DNA of 64,000 bases from Morinoia aosen (taxonomy: Eukaryota > Arthropoda > Malacostraca > Amphipoda > Talitridae): NCBI GenBank assembly GCA_030386875.1, contig CM059571.1:24360355-24424354 (forward strand), read 5' to 3'. Shown piece after piece: positions 1-11,868 of the stretch. The notes under the pieces are model-generated. The model saw only the letters and a program-made list of their open reading frames with translations, was not told where the DNA came from and searched no databases. The translations under genes were made by a program, and so were the position numbers. The stretch's first letter is position 1. The number at the start of each line of letters is the position of its first letter.

Positions 1-109
1 CTGTTTACCGTTTCAAAAATTTTTACAAATGCAATTGATAGGATATTTTATTCAGACTTGTTTAATTGTATTTAGCATTTGCAAAAGTTTATTTACCTCA
101 TTTAATAGG

Positions 110-715
110 CCTCTACATAAGCACCATTATAGTTACATGAAGCACATGAAGAAGGTACTCGACTTCTTGTCATGTTTGCTGTTGCATAGCCTCATCAATT
201 GGGGCAATGGCATCAGTAATTCTTTGCTTTAGGTTAGTAATGCTCCGTATCTTTGTTCGATACTCAATATCATTAACATATCCCCATGGAAAGAAGTCCA
301 GGGGAGTGATTTCTGGTGAGCGTGGTGGCTACAAATTGGCCCATTCCTTTCAACCCACTGGTCTGGAAATGTTTGATGGAGGAATACACGTACATGCAGT
401 CACCAATTTAATGGTGTACCGTCTTGCTGAAAAATGATGGTTGGTTGAAGGTCATTCAGTTGTGGTGCCACACATTCAGTTAAAAGGTCAAGGTAAATAT
501 TTGCAATAATTGATGTCTCGCTGAAGTAAAATGGACCAATTGTTGAAACCATACTACAGCGAACTTGGTAAGAAATCGGGTACCATCTTGATGTGATTCA
601 TGCAACTAATGGTGCCTCATTTACCTATTAAATCAGAATCAAAAAAATTCTGAACTTTGAATACAATGGAACAATCTGAATAAAATACCCTGTCAACTGC
701 ATTTGAAATAAATTT
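110..715 (-). pseudogene. Decayed IS630/Tc1/mariner-superfamily transposase, C-terminal half
   Basis: Read on the minus strand in shifting frames, this stretch gives a DDE transposase tail. The pieces are IGPFYFSETSIIANIYLDLL (near 510-570), FQQDGTPLNW (near 435), PPRSPEITPLDFFPWGYV (near 290-345) and a tail with LKQRITDAIAPIDEAMQQ (near 180-235). The FQQDG and PPRSPDLTPLDFFLWG signatures are typical of arthropod mariner-like transposases, whose role is cut-and-paste DNA transposition. There are at least two frameshifts and several stops, so it is dead. The N-terminal DNA-binding half is missing: at about 715-790 the sequence changes to an unrelated Tc1-type transposase. Family placement is from motif memory only. 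Confidence 0.78.
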
Positions 716-784
716 ATTGAAATGGTAAGGATACTTTATGGACACCATATACTTTGCTACTGCTCGTCTTATTGTAATTACTTC

Positions 785-1290
785 TTACTGGCGGTTCCTG
801 TAAGTTATGTCTAAAGCCTGGCAAAATGACAGTGAAATGTTATCGTATTCTTCTTCGGCGGAAAGCTCCAATTCATTGATGTTTGATCGGTCCCCTTACT
901 TGGATCTGATTTTTTAGAGATTTTCCATGGATTTTCTATTGGAATTTAGGTACAGTTGTGTACTACTCCATATCAGTACCTTGATGATGTTTCTTTGGAA
1001 CCATTCACGTGCTACGATGGTTAAGGAGAACTGCCCTGCTGAAGCAGTCGTTTAGGAACAAGATTCAGTCTCTCAGTAGATTTTACAAATTATCTTTTCT
1101 TATTGTTCGATTTTTAGCTTCATCTGTATTTCTATAACTTATTTCCAACTGTCCAGTATCGTTAAGTACAAAGCAATCCCATACCATAATTCCCTTGGAT
1201 ACAATACCATGCATCACAGTGATTCAGAGTTGGAGTGATGTTCTTCTGGGTGTAAGCTTTTCTAGTTCGGATCTTTTCCAGATAATCCCC
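785..1290 (-). pseudogene. Decayed Tc1-like transposase, C-terminal part
   Basis: On the minus strand a piece reads AYTQKNITPTLNHCDAW (near 1190-1265), like the Tc1 segment before the conserved GGGS region. After a gap come REWFQRNIIKVLIW and SNRKSMENL, then SNINELELSAEEEYDNISLS and CQALDITYRNRQ. The order and spacing match the Tc1 segment running from the second catalytic Asp region through SPDLNPIENLW to the C-terminus. In-frame stops interrupt it. It lies upstream, on the same strand, of a different transposase remnant at 110-715, so two elements are abutted or nested. Its 5' part overlaps a 90-bp inverted repeat (1270-1490). Confidence 0.78.
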
Positions 1291-1490
1291 GCCACTATTA
1301 CAACACATAAGTTCACGCACTTGTAACTTTCGAAATATTGCACCTATCGACTTCAAATTCCTCTCAAAGGAAAGAATGTTTTAATCTATCGTTTTAGAGT
1401 AATTTGAAGTCGATAGGTACATTATTTCGAAAGTTACAAGTGCGTGAACTTATGTATTGCATTAGTGGCGTGGCGCATCTGGAAAAGATC
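1270..1490. repeat. 90-bp imperfect inverted repeat with about 41-bp spacer
   Basis: Bases 1270-1359 and 1401-1490 are reverse complements with roughly 85-90% identity by eye. They share, for example, a CATAAGTTCACGCACTTGTA block on the left and its complement on the right. The left arm overlaps the 5' end of the Tc1-like remnant. The right arm therefore looks like an inverted partial duplication of the transposon, or the inner part of its terminal inverted repeat. Confidence 0.8.
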
Positions 1491-3117
1491 ATTCAGTTTT
1501 TCTAAAAGAAAAAATATAAGTAACTTCTTCATTACCTTGAAGTCACAAAAATTATTAAAAAATATATTCACCATTCTCCAAATTTGTTTTATCATATTAC
1601 AATCTTGATTTTAAAATGAAATTTCTTCAATAATGGAGTTCAATTGCGGAGATCGTGCAGTGAGTTCTTGCAGCTAAAGTTCTCTGTTAGGTAAGACATG
1701 AGGCTTCACACGCGTGTATAAATTGAGCTCATTACAGCTTCTAGTATTGAAGTTATTGATGATAGTTTGTATGTTGTTAGTTGCTAGTTGTCCGAACCAT
1801 TATGGCGCTACTGCGCACCTGATCATGAAATATTTTTCGTGGTACCAGTCAATTTTCTTTCATTCAAAATTTAACTATGAGTTCGAAACGAATATTTAGA
1901 AATATTCCAGTAGCTCAGCTTTGCACTTCACGCACAGATATTATGATCTTACGCACCACTTGCTAGTTCCCTTTGCTTGGGAATTTAAAAAGTGTTTTTA
2001 TGCACACTTCAATGTAAGATTAACTCAAAAATCTCTTCATAATCATGCACCAATTATCATTTAGATTTTCCCATTGAGTTACAGTATATTTAGCAGTCGA
2101 GACTTGCATAAATCACATACTTAAAACCTGCTGTTAAAGTAAATGTTTGAATTACTTTTTTCACTTTAAGTTTCCTGAAAAACACAGTACTTTTATTACT
2201 TAAAGTACTAATTTATAATGAATGTTCAGAAACCACTTTTACGCAATTTGATGAGTTTTTCAAATACTTCTATCATCTCGCTTTACGTGTGAATCATCGA
2301 AGGATTGTGTGTACCTCTTACGTGTGTACAAATACTGTATATCAATCTTAATGTATTGTGTGTGCAGGATTTCATATTAGCCCATTTTATACAGCATAAC
2401 AAATTATTTCTGTAAACCGGTGATATTTAGCATATCCATCCTATCTTAGTTGCCACTTCGATGTGATCCTACGCAGAAAATTTCCTTAGGTTTATTTGAA
2501 CTATATTTTGAAGCACGTGTTAAGTTGAACTATCTGCAATAATATGTCTATTTTCTGGTTTAACTAATATTCCTTTTCTGTATTTATTGACAAGGCAAAA
2601 CTTCATGTCAACGACATGAGCTCATGAAGGATGGTACTATGTAGAATCTTTTTAAACGGCAACTTCATTTCAAAATGTTAATCTGAACGGCAATTCTGAA
2701 GTGAATTTTTAACAGTTTCAATAATTTAAGCAATTCGTTTACCACAAGCGATACTGAAATAGATTACTTCTTAAGGCTGGTGCAATGGTCAAATTTGAGG
2801 ATAGTTTCCTGTGGGCTCGAATAAGTTCAGTGACTTCTAGGGCATCCTACCACCAACGCTATTTTAAGGAGTACAATTACGTTTAACCTAATAAACTTGA
2901 GTTAACCTAGTTGCGCACTTGACTGTTCAAAGAATTAGTTCATTCGAGATTCGATGCTTAATTTTACAACGGAGTTTATACGGGCTAGATGTTGAAAGTA
3001 CATTTTAGAAACAACTTGAGAACAGACTGAAGATCATTGACATTAACCATGGCAAATTACCCTATCAGGATGAGTCGTTTAGGAGAAAAGATGTGACTTG
3101 GTTATCTTACATGATTA
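1491..3117. other. AT-rich intergenic stretch, nothing recognised
   Basis: No transposon motif, tRNA box or convincing exon was found. A 61-codon ORF at 1714-1899 has a hydrophobic start but no other support and is within chance expectation. Confidence 0.5.
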
Positions 3118-3501
3118 TTATTCCGATAGAAAAAGAGATTCAAGATTTATTTTAAAAGCTTTGTGAGAATTTTTTACACGGATCTCCGCAGGGATTGAGT
3201 TCCAAGTTTTAGTTCCAATGAAGAGGATACTGTGCTGTGACCGAACTTTTGAATAATAAGGAAGCGTGAAGTTACTTCTATTTCGGGTTAAATGGTCGTG
3301 ATGACCAGTTTGTGCAGTCAATAATAAATTGAGATTATTGTCGCCATCATCGGTCAGTGTTTTACACATGATATTACACATGGAAAGTGTGTGGAGATCC
3401 AGAAGTTTAAGTATTTTTAAACTTTCAAATGAATCATCTGTGTGAGCTTTATATTCCACTTGATTTACTGCTCTGATGGCTCTATTTTGCAGAGTATGAA
3501 G
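3118..3501 (-). pseudogene. LINE (non-LTR retrotransposon) ORF2 C-terminal fragment
   Basis: A minus-strand ORF, open for 113 codons and extendable upstream in the same frame, reads LQNRAIRAVNQVEYKAHT, then SFESLKILKLLDLHTL, HLTRNRSNFTLP and TKTWNSIPAEIRV before a stop. This is the familiar post-RT C-terminal block of CR1/L2/Jockey-type LINEs: 'LQ.RAIR' followed by a 'H.TRN...F.LP' and 'G.K.WNSLP..I' pair. The reverse transcriptase and endonuclease domains are absent, so this is a 5'-truncated copy, the usual result of incomplete target-primed reverse transcription. No tail or target duplication was identified. The frame is intact in this part, suggesting it is younger than the DNA transposon remnants nearby. 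Confidence 0.8.
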
Positions 3502-4870
3502 TGTATTGGTTTATTTTCTATCAGTTCCGTGTCATGCTTCTATAATTCGCTGAAAAATATTTCATTACCAAAGGGTAGAATAATTTTACTCCCACTAGAT
3601 AGTAGAAACAGTCCAGGTATTGACTCTCAAACAACAAGAGGTGATATTTTGGGACCTTCTATGAATACAGATTGAAGTTTCCATCCGTATATTTTTTGCA
3701 TGATTTTGCGAACGCGTTAAGAGCACGGGTTGTAACGCTGTAGCATCTGAACCACAGTTGTATGTACTTTACTGCGACGCGTGCAATGACAGTGTGAGCT
3801 GTAGTTAGGATTTTTGTATTTCGTGAAAAGTCCAAAAATGAGGATGTAACCTTCCCTTCTCATGATGCCTGCGGACTCTCATCCAAATCCCTCAGGATCT
3901 CTATAGCATCATTTTATTTCTGTGACAATATTAAAGATATATCACGTTTTTTATGTTTTTCATACTTATTTTGAATTATAATTGTACAGTAGAAGTGAAC
4001 TCTTGAGAATTAGAAGCAATTGTCATGGCGTTCAGCGTTGATGCGGGTCTTCTATTTAATGCATGGAACGAAGTAATTGCGTAGCTAACACAATGCTGAA
4101 ATGTATTCAGAGGAAATGATATAATCAACTTTTACAACGTAAATATAATTTATAAATGATGTGGGAAATGATATAAGCATCAGAAATACCTACATGGATG
4201 ATCATTGATAACCATGTGACTATAGCTGAGTAGTTACTCTGTATGAAAATTTTAAACTGATCAAATAACGCAATCTTTTTTCTACATGTTTAGATGATTT
4301 TTAATCCTCTTGATGGACTTAGTTGCTTCTTCACTACGTAGTCAGTGAAACTACTCACGTGAGATCTCGGTCACTTTTTATAGTTTGGGTACAATAGCTA
4401 TAAAACATTCCGACTTCATGTGCGCTGGAGAAATCTCCGCAAAGTTGCTGTGTGGAGCTTTAATGAAGAAGGGCTTTAGTTCTTTCTCCAGCGAAGTTTA
4501 GAAATTACAAAACGACGTACAAGATTCGCTTGCGATGCTGCTACCAGATATTATAGCGGGGCATTTCTTGGCCCCCACGAGCCTCTGGCCGACGCGCGCT
4601 TTATGAAATAACTCATTCTTTTGGACCATTTGACCTTCTTGCGGGTAAGTTCTTCGATCAGTAGTCACTATTTTAAAATTCCTTACGCTAAGAGTTGTAT
4701 GCGTTAACTTTCATTTTCGACTTCTGTTTGAAATTAAGCGAAATAATATTTTTAAGCTGAAATGGATGAAATATAAATACCGTCATATACGATCTATGAA
4801 AAGTAGTGAGAAGTTCATTTGTTTTATTTTGTATGCTAATCAGACTATGAGATCTTTTTGTACGCAGCAT
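3502..4870. other. AT-rich intergenic stretch with one short inverted repeat
   Basis: No coding remnant was recognised. An 11-bp perfect inverted repeat (CGCTGGAGAAA at 4423-4433 and its complement at 4483-4493) encloses about 49 bases. A TATAAAA lies near 4400. Neither is enough to call a gene. Confidence 0.4.
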
Positions 4871-4906
4871 GTCCAGTCCTTCAGAAATCTTTCTGAGGGA
4901 CCGGAC
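4871..4906. repeat. Strong short hairpin
   Basis: The left arm (GTCCAGTCCTTCAGAAA, 4871-4887) pairs with 4890-4906 at 16 of 17 positions if one G-U pair is allowed, with only two bases between the arms. It could be a cruciform or an RNA hairpin; no function is known. Confidence 0.6.
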
Positions 4907-7900
4907 GCCCGCGGCGGAGAGTGCTCTTAATTTTTCTCGTTAAATTGACACGCGGAAACCTGTGCCACACAGCAGCTTATTTCGCGGAGTGACGTGTGCC
5001 AAGCGTACGTGCAGTCAGCCACAACCCTCACGAAGGAAGCTGCCGTTGACTTTGGTGCTGATACAGACTCATGAACGTCGAACCACAAGCCCCGTAACCT
5101 CAGGTTATGAGGAATCCTTGTTAACACACTTTACAGGGGATATTAACTATTATATCTATGGGAATTATCACTCCCAGAGGGAAAATATGTGAGGGCCCGA
5201 GGTGAGAGTTAGGTGGGCCTTCTTTTTGTTGAAATAAAATGTTTTTTGTTATGTTAAGAACCACCTTACTGTTTCTATGCCTCTTCTGCATAGATTCCGC
5301 GTTCCGTGATCTCCGTACTAAATGGTGTTTTCCTCTTTCCTCTCTTTGAAACGAAACACTCTTATATTTCAGCCGTTAGGAAGGCTTAAACTAGGTAACA
5401 TATAATCTATAATCTATCCTTGCTATCACAAGCTTAAAATCGAGAGTTAACTTTGTAGCAATCAACTAATTGTACATTACGGCTAAAACAGAATAACAAC
5501 TTTAATTATCACGACCATGCACAAAAGATGTTCAACATGACACCCAGTTGTTGCAGGGGTGTGGACTTTGCGGAAGATATTCTGTTTGTTTTTTCTATTT
5601 TGTTTCTTGTGTTAATAAAAGGGCTGTCCTAACTTCTATGTTTCATTGCCTTCCCACTCTTCAAGTACGAATTGTTCATCATTACGTTTCAAATTTCAAT
5701 ACTTTGTAACTTTTTAACGAAGTATTTTTGACCCCACAGTTATTGAGTGAAAAGCGTTAATTTAAACGGTCCCCACCTAATGTTAAAGTTTGTTCAACCA
5801 AGTGCCAGTTACCATGTATGTATTTTTTCGTTCATATTAGATTTGCAGTTGATTCAGAGATTTTTATGCGCAGTAAAGTCAAGAAGTCTTGTCTAATCCG
5901 TCTATCTAATAAATGAATTATTATTGTTTTATAAATTTATTTGTTAGTTACATCAAACGTTAAGGTCATCTGATTTTGACCGGTGCAATTAGTAAGACGA
6001 TGGCAATCTAGAAATTTCGGAATGAAAACCGCAATATGAACACGTCCACAATGAGTACTTGAAACTTTACGTACTCTATATTTTTGCAAATGAGTATAAT
6101 AATTCGCCTTGTGATATTTCTTATTAGTATCTGTTTCAAGTTACCAGCATCCTTCGCCAAAACGTGAGACAAGCATTCCGACGAGTACCTAAGAACGAAA
6201 TTGCAACCCATGCTTATGACCTCTTTGATATCTCTTCCAGAAGGTTTACGAGTGAGGTCAATTCCGGAGGACATAACGAATGGCTTAAAAACCAAACTTG
6301 ATTTGTTTGAAAATATTTGTTTGACATGTGACTGTTAAGTGAAAGGCAGCATTAGCTTTAAAATATTTTTTTCTGCATGGTCAATAGTTTTTATTTACAA
6401 AATAAACGCTTTCTAGCATTGTAACCTATTCAAGCGTTGTTTGGAGACCTTACACGCACACCTGTTGTAGCTCGTCGGTTTCTCGTAAGATAAACCGTCT
6501 TCCACATCATCTCTGGCTCTTTTATTGAGCTTATTGAGTCATTTTCATTTGGAATACCCCCAGTAAGACAATGATGTTAAAATTACCGTCAACGTTACCA
6601 TTACTGAATTTATTCGCATCTGAAAACAACACTTTTCTTTATTGCTTTATCTCCCACGTTTGGGGTTTTACAACAAATTGTATTGTAAACGAGAGGTTTT
6701 ATGCCAAGGACGAACATCAGGCTTTGGAGTTCGTTACAGGTTTTTGAATATATTTCCTTCTAAATGGAATTGAATTGTTCAAGAACTGTATTCAGCTCCC
6801 GTACTCGCTCATATCAGGTCTGATGTTGGGCTCGAATGTCTCGTCTAATCTGTCCATCTATTGCCGGAGAGATTTCCTCTGGGCGACTGGTGGATATTTT
6901 TCATATATCCAGGTAAGTCATCAGGATCTTCAGCACGGTTCCTGCGAAGGGACCCACCGGTGGTCACTGAGGGGATTTTCATAATGCTGCTGACACTAAA
7001 TTTGAATAAATACTTAATGAAAGCTAAATGAAGGCACAACCCAGTTAATGTTGGCTATTTTAAAAATTGCCTACTACTGTTGACTTTGAAATTGAATTAT
7101 GTATTGAACTTCAGTTTAGCTCATCGTGGGAAAAATGTTAAGAAAGTTAGGAACGACAGTTTCACTTTAATTTGATTCATCAGCAACTGCTTCTTGCGGC
7201 AGGCCACTTCTTTGCAGATCTTTAAAAATTCAACTTAAACTGATAAAAAAAAAATTGCAATGCATGTTAGATATAAATCACTATAAATCACTCAATTAAA
7301 GTTGTAACTTATTTGAGCAATCTATTTACGGCTCACCAATACGTTACAGTTTCAATGATAGCCGTATCATTTTCTTTATCTAAAATGAAGAAATCAACGT
7401 TTGAGATTAATAAGCAATTGGTGTTGATGTTATGGAATTTTTTGGCTGTAAAATTTTTACAAAAACCTCTGAACCTTCAGTGCAATAGTAAAATAGTATC
7501 CTGCAATAGTGAAACAGTATTTTACTAGCCTTGAGGTTGACACAGATGGATACATATTTTGTAATGTGTGTTTGAAAAGAATTTATAGGCATCTAAATTT
7601 GACTTATACATCAGTCATGAAATAAAAATAACTCAAGTTTGCTCTACAGGCAGTTTGTGTTACATTCACATTTGTACTCTTATAAAAAAGTCAGCTTCAA
7701 TCTCGTAGCATTTGATTTTCACCCCTTGGTGAGTCAAATGTCTTCGAAAAAAACGGAGCAGCTCTCGGCAAGTGAGCTGCCTTCATTTGATTTGCGGCAC
7801 TTTGAAGTAAAACACAGTACTTTGAGTCCAGGCAGTGTTTACAGGCCGTGAAGATCTATTGTAGAGCAGGGTAACATTATGGCTACAAATAGCTGGGAAT

Positions 7901-10440
7901 GACAGCCTCCAAATTGCTGGGAATAATTCACTAGCGCTTACACAAAAATACGACATCAAAGTCCCTCATCATATTGATTGTTAGTATATTGACTCTGAAT
8001 TTGACTTGGAAAGTATGTGAGACGAAAATTGAAAGATCAATTTTTTTTCCAAATTCTGCGACAAGACGGTGGAGTTCAGTGGTATCGAGTTGCTCCAGAA
8101 TACTGAGTCTTTTGTGCACCAACATGCGTGTTAATGTAGGTATGCACAAGAACTTGTTGCATGATCATGTTGTATCCATCATGCAGGATACCGCTGTTGA
8201 GGAGCTGTATTCTTGCTAGATTATGCCCCTGCCTTTAATGCCACGTCAGTCTTGAATTTCCTTGAAGAGCAAGAATTTAATGTTATGGATCGTCCACCTT
8301 AAAACCGGGTTTTGAATCCGACTGATAACCTACTACACAAAGTAGAGGTTGGGGTTAAGGTCCAAACTTCTGCAAATGTTAAAGAGGAAGAAGTTTCACG
8401 TACAATCTTCTCGGCAGGAGTTTGCGAGGTGCTTGGTTCAGGTCTGTATAAGTTCTCAAGGAACTGATGGAAGCAGGTTTTTACATATTAAATATTATCA
8501 TACAAACGTGCTAAGACGAGCTGTTTCAGAGTCATGAAGAGATAAATGTGACCACAAGAATAAATGAACGAATATTTACCAGAGAATTCTTGGAAATAGG
8601 GATTTTCTAATATCTCTGATATATTCACAACGCTCTGAGCTTGCGAACTCATCTTTCCGCAAACAACTTCTACCAAACATTCAAGATAAGTAGATTTAGC
8701 TCAACAATCGAACATTTACATTTTACTCCATAATTGTGGAAAGGCTTCATTTGATTTTCATCTATAAAACTATGAATAGTATAATTTCACTGAGTTCTAC
8801 AGTCTGAAGCGAGCATTGTTGATTTTGATTTCTTCCATACGACTTTCCGTAACAAGATTTTTCGAGCCTTGTTGGACTGTATGAATCGAATTGAGGCTGT
8901 GGCGTCGTAACTGAGTTGAGTCAAACATGCAGTTCCGCCCTGAAAAACGTCATCCTTGGCCTACAGAGTAGGGGATGTGACACGCATGGTGCTGAAATTC
9001 GTCAAGCTATGAGTTGTGTTTCTCAATGAATCAAGTCAACAAATGACATCTCAAATTTATTGGTATTTGCTTAACATACGTAATTATGCTTAAGTATGAT
9101 TTCTTATTAAAATTGAAAATTGTTGTTTCCAGAATTGTGGAAAATTCAGGTGAAAAATTGTTTTAGCATTGAAGACTTGCTTTGCTTACTGCAACGACTG
9201 TACAAGGGGCTCCTTAATTTCACGAGTTTCATGTTCGAATCGCTAGTATAAATCACTACCATGGGAAAAATTTTTATCATGAGCATAATTTAAAGAAATT
9301 CATTTACTTCGAATGAAAAAGTTAACACTAAAACAATTTTACACCCTGAAGCGGATGTTAAATTGATAAGAAAATTAATACCTGATCATTTTCACATAAT
9401 GATTTTGCAAAGTTGATGTGTTTCAATGAATATTTTACGCCCTTAACGGATAAGAAAGTAATGTGAGAGAACACCATAGAAGTGCTGTGTGCAAGTCATG
9501 ACACGCGGGTGTCAGGCGGCAGACAGCGAGAGAAGCTCCGCTGGTAGCTGAGGTGTCAGCGAATTAGCATACGCAATCTGGGCAGGGTTGTGGCATTTGT
9601 AGAATATTCGATACCGCATCTTTTGGAAACGGCGTTCTTGTGTAATTCGATGGAAGTATAAGAAGGGAAAAATTGGTGGGCTATGAACATATTGACAGGC
9701 ATTGCGAGTCATTTTTTTAAGTTATCTCTTACAGAATTTTCTTTGTGAGTTGTGACAGTTAAAGTTAAAATCCTCTCCACTTATGTCGTCTTATGTAACT
9801 GGCCTTCACTGAGTGGAGGGCAATAAAGGGGGTCGTGCCAGGTAAATGCATAAGCAAATCATCAATATTAGACACAAAAATTTTTAACCATCTTATTCTC
9901 CGGCAAACAGTGAAAAATCTCACGACCTGTTCTAAAGTTCTAAAATTTTTGTCCATCCACAATTCAGAGGCTTGAATCAAGCAGCTAAATTTTACACTTA
10001 GGTCCACGCGCAGCGTTAAAACTTCAAACTTTCTCAGGATAAATCAGCAAATTTTGCCTTGCTGATCATTGATAACGTATTCTGTCGTATAAATTGAAGT
10101 TTTATTAGTTAAAATTTTTCGTTAAAACGAAAGCGGTCCTGATTTTGCCAAGTTCGTTAATTCAAACTGAATACGAATTAAGCTCGAAGACAAAATACCT
10201 GAGATTTTCATAATTTCTAATTCGAATATGCATGAAAGTGAAGATTGTATCGTTGTGCGACTGTATATACGGGTTTAAATGCAAGATTGGAACGAATGCA
10301 AATCAAATACAGGGGAGGATTCATAAATTATTAAAGAGAGAATAAAAACACTACGCTACTCGTGTAAGACTTTTATGTGCTAACTTAAATCGGTTTACAT
10401 GCCATTTGGAGTGATCCATTTCCCTTAATCTGTGCAAATT
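4907..10440. other. Long AT-rich intergenic stretch, nothing recognised
   Basis: Only short chance ORFs (60-95 codons) are present. A short minus-strand string at about 6470-6530 (RARDDVEDG) recalls mariner N-terminal domains but has no supporting neighbours. Confidence 0.4.
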
Positions 10441-10760
10441 CTAATTACAGGAGGATTACAATACTCAAAAAGCTGCGACGATCTTCCCCTACGATTAGCA
10501 TAAGACTCTTACAGCCTGCACGGTTGGGCAGGCTCTCGGCTGTTATTTTTAATTCCCTTCATTTGCATAGGCAGCAAGAACCGCAAGAGTCGAAGCCAAT
10601 AATTAAAGAGAGTTAACTACTGAAGATGACCACTGCAATAGCGTGGGCTTTCCAATGGGCCTCTTAGTATAAAGACTGCCCCGAGCTTCACGGTAGCCTG
10701 ATTTCTTTCTTACTTGGAGCTCTCCGGCTGGGCAAAACGCGTCATCATGAATTAGAGTCA
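10441..10760. promoter_or_regulatory. Possible non-coding regulatory block
   Basis: This block is less AT-rich than its surroundings and lacks a long ORF. It contains an octamer-like ATTTGCATA (near 10561), a homeodomain-type AATAATTAAA (near 10600) and GTTAAC. Clusters like this occur in conserved developmental enhancers but also by chance. Conservation was not tested. Confidence 0.15.
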
Positions 10761-11564
10761 GTGTTCTCTCCATCCATTCAAGGTCTCTTTGAGAATGGCA
10801 TCTGCTATCAAAAATTGCATTTAAGAAGGTTGCACTTGTGTGCAGTGAATTTTTTAAATGCGAATGATATCAGTGGAGAGAACTGGAAGAACAATTGAAT
10901 GAGAGATACTTCCGTTTTGAAAAAGTGTTAGGAATATTCTGTCTTACTAGAGCCTGTGTAAATCTCAGTGGGTTAAGTGGAAGGTAGCTGTTAAAGTAAA
11001 CAGAATGGACGCAATTTGCGGGAAACAAGCGCATGAGTAACGTCAAAGCCAAATGGTGAAGTTAAGAAGAAAAACAGTTCTGAAGTAAGTTCAGGGTAAT
11101 TGAGAGCTTGCAATGTTGAAGAAACATTCAACCTAACAGACGAAATTTTTTTGTTATATTGACATTTCAGAAGTGCAACGAAAGCTAATTTTAGAAAGTT
11201 ACGTTGGTTTTTAAGACGCTGTCAGTTAAATCGCATCATAAGTTTTACGAGGCTCGCTGGATGGGATACTGGCACAAAGGGCAGGTTTGTACGCTAGTAG
11301 CTGAGGCCTGTTCACAACTCTAGGCCGTCCTGGTGGTGCGTGGTGTTCCCGTGGTGAGGAGCCTGCTCACCCTATGCCCTTAATTGAGGGCCTGCTTACA
11401 CTGGCATCTTTTCACTGTATTTTTAGTCCTCTTTCGTTAGTAAAAGTACCACTGTTGAAATTTGGATTGTGTCAAAAACAGTGTTAGATTTTTATCTGTT
11501 CTCCTTCATAAACGAAACTTTGACAGCTCTCGTCTTCTTTCAATTGATTTCTGGTCTCTGCTCC
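10761..11564. other. Intergenic stretch, nothing recognised
   Basis: No motif or repeat beyond a moderately GC-rich patch at 11300-11400. Confidence 0.4.
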
Positions 11565-11868
11565 CCCCACGATAATAATAATAATGAAGTCATCTACGGA
11601 TGCTTTATTTCCAATTCAAGCCTGATACATATCACCTTGTACATTGGATTTTCAAATGCCTTATAACTAACACCAGGACGCCATGACGCTTTCCTCCGGT
11701 CAAGACCGGTACCCATTTCAGACACCTGGGTAGAGTGGGGTATTGTGCTTGAAATTTTTCCCCTATACCCAACAGAGAAAATCGCCATCCAGCGCCGGGA
11801 CTCGAACCCGCGTTTCCCGCACGGCAGGCAAGGTTTATAGACACACGGCTATGACGAATAAATGGCGA
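11565..11868 (-). mobile_element. tRNA-derived SINE
   Basis: On the minus strand the 5' end (11868 downward) carries a pol III type B box, GGGTTCGAGTCCC (within 11795-11810), and a degenerate A-box-like stretch at 11836-11853. A perfect 7-bp end pairing (TCGCCAT near 11862-11868 with its complement at 11782-11788) encloses a tRNA-sized 87 bases. A tRNA-unrelated body of about 200 bases follows, ending at an ATT-trinucleotide run (near 11572-11585) as the 3' tail. Head, body and microsatellite tail are the classical SINE layout. No clear target duplication was seen. Confidence 0.6.

Noticed and set aside
6468-6530. Minus-strand RARDDVEDG resembling a mariner N-terminal motif
   Set aside because: No further mariner motif in order on that strand within 1 kb.
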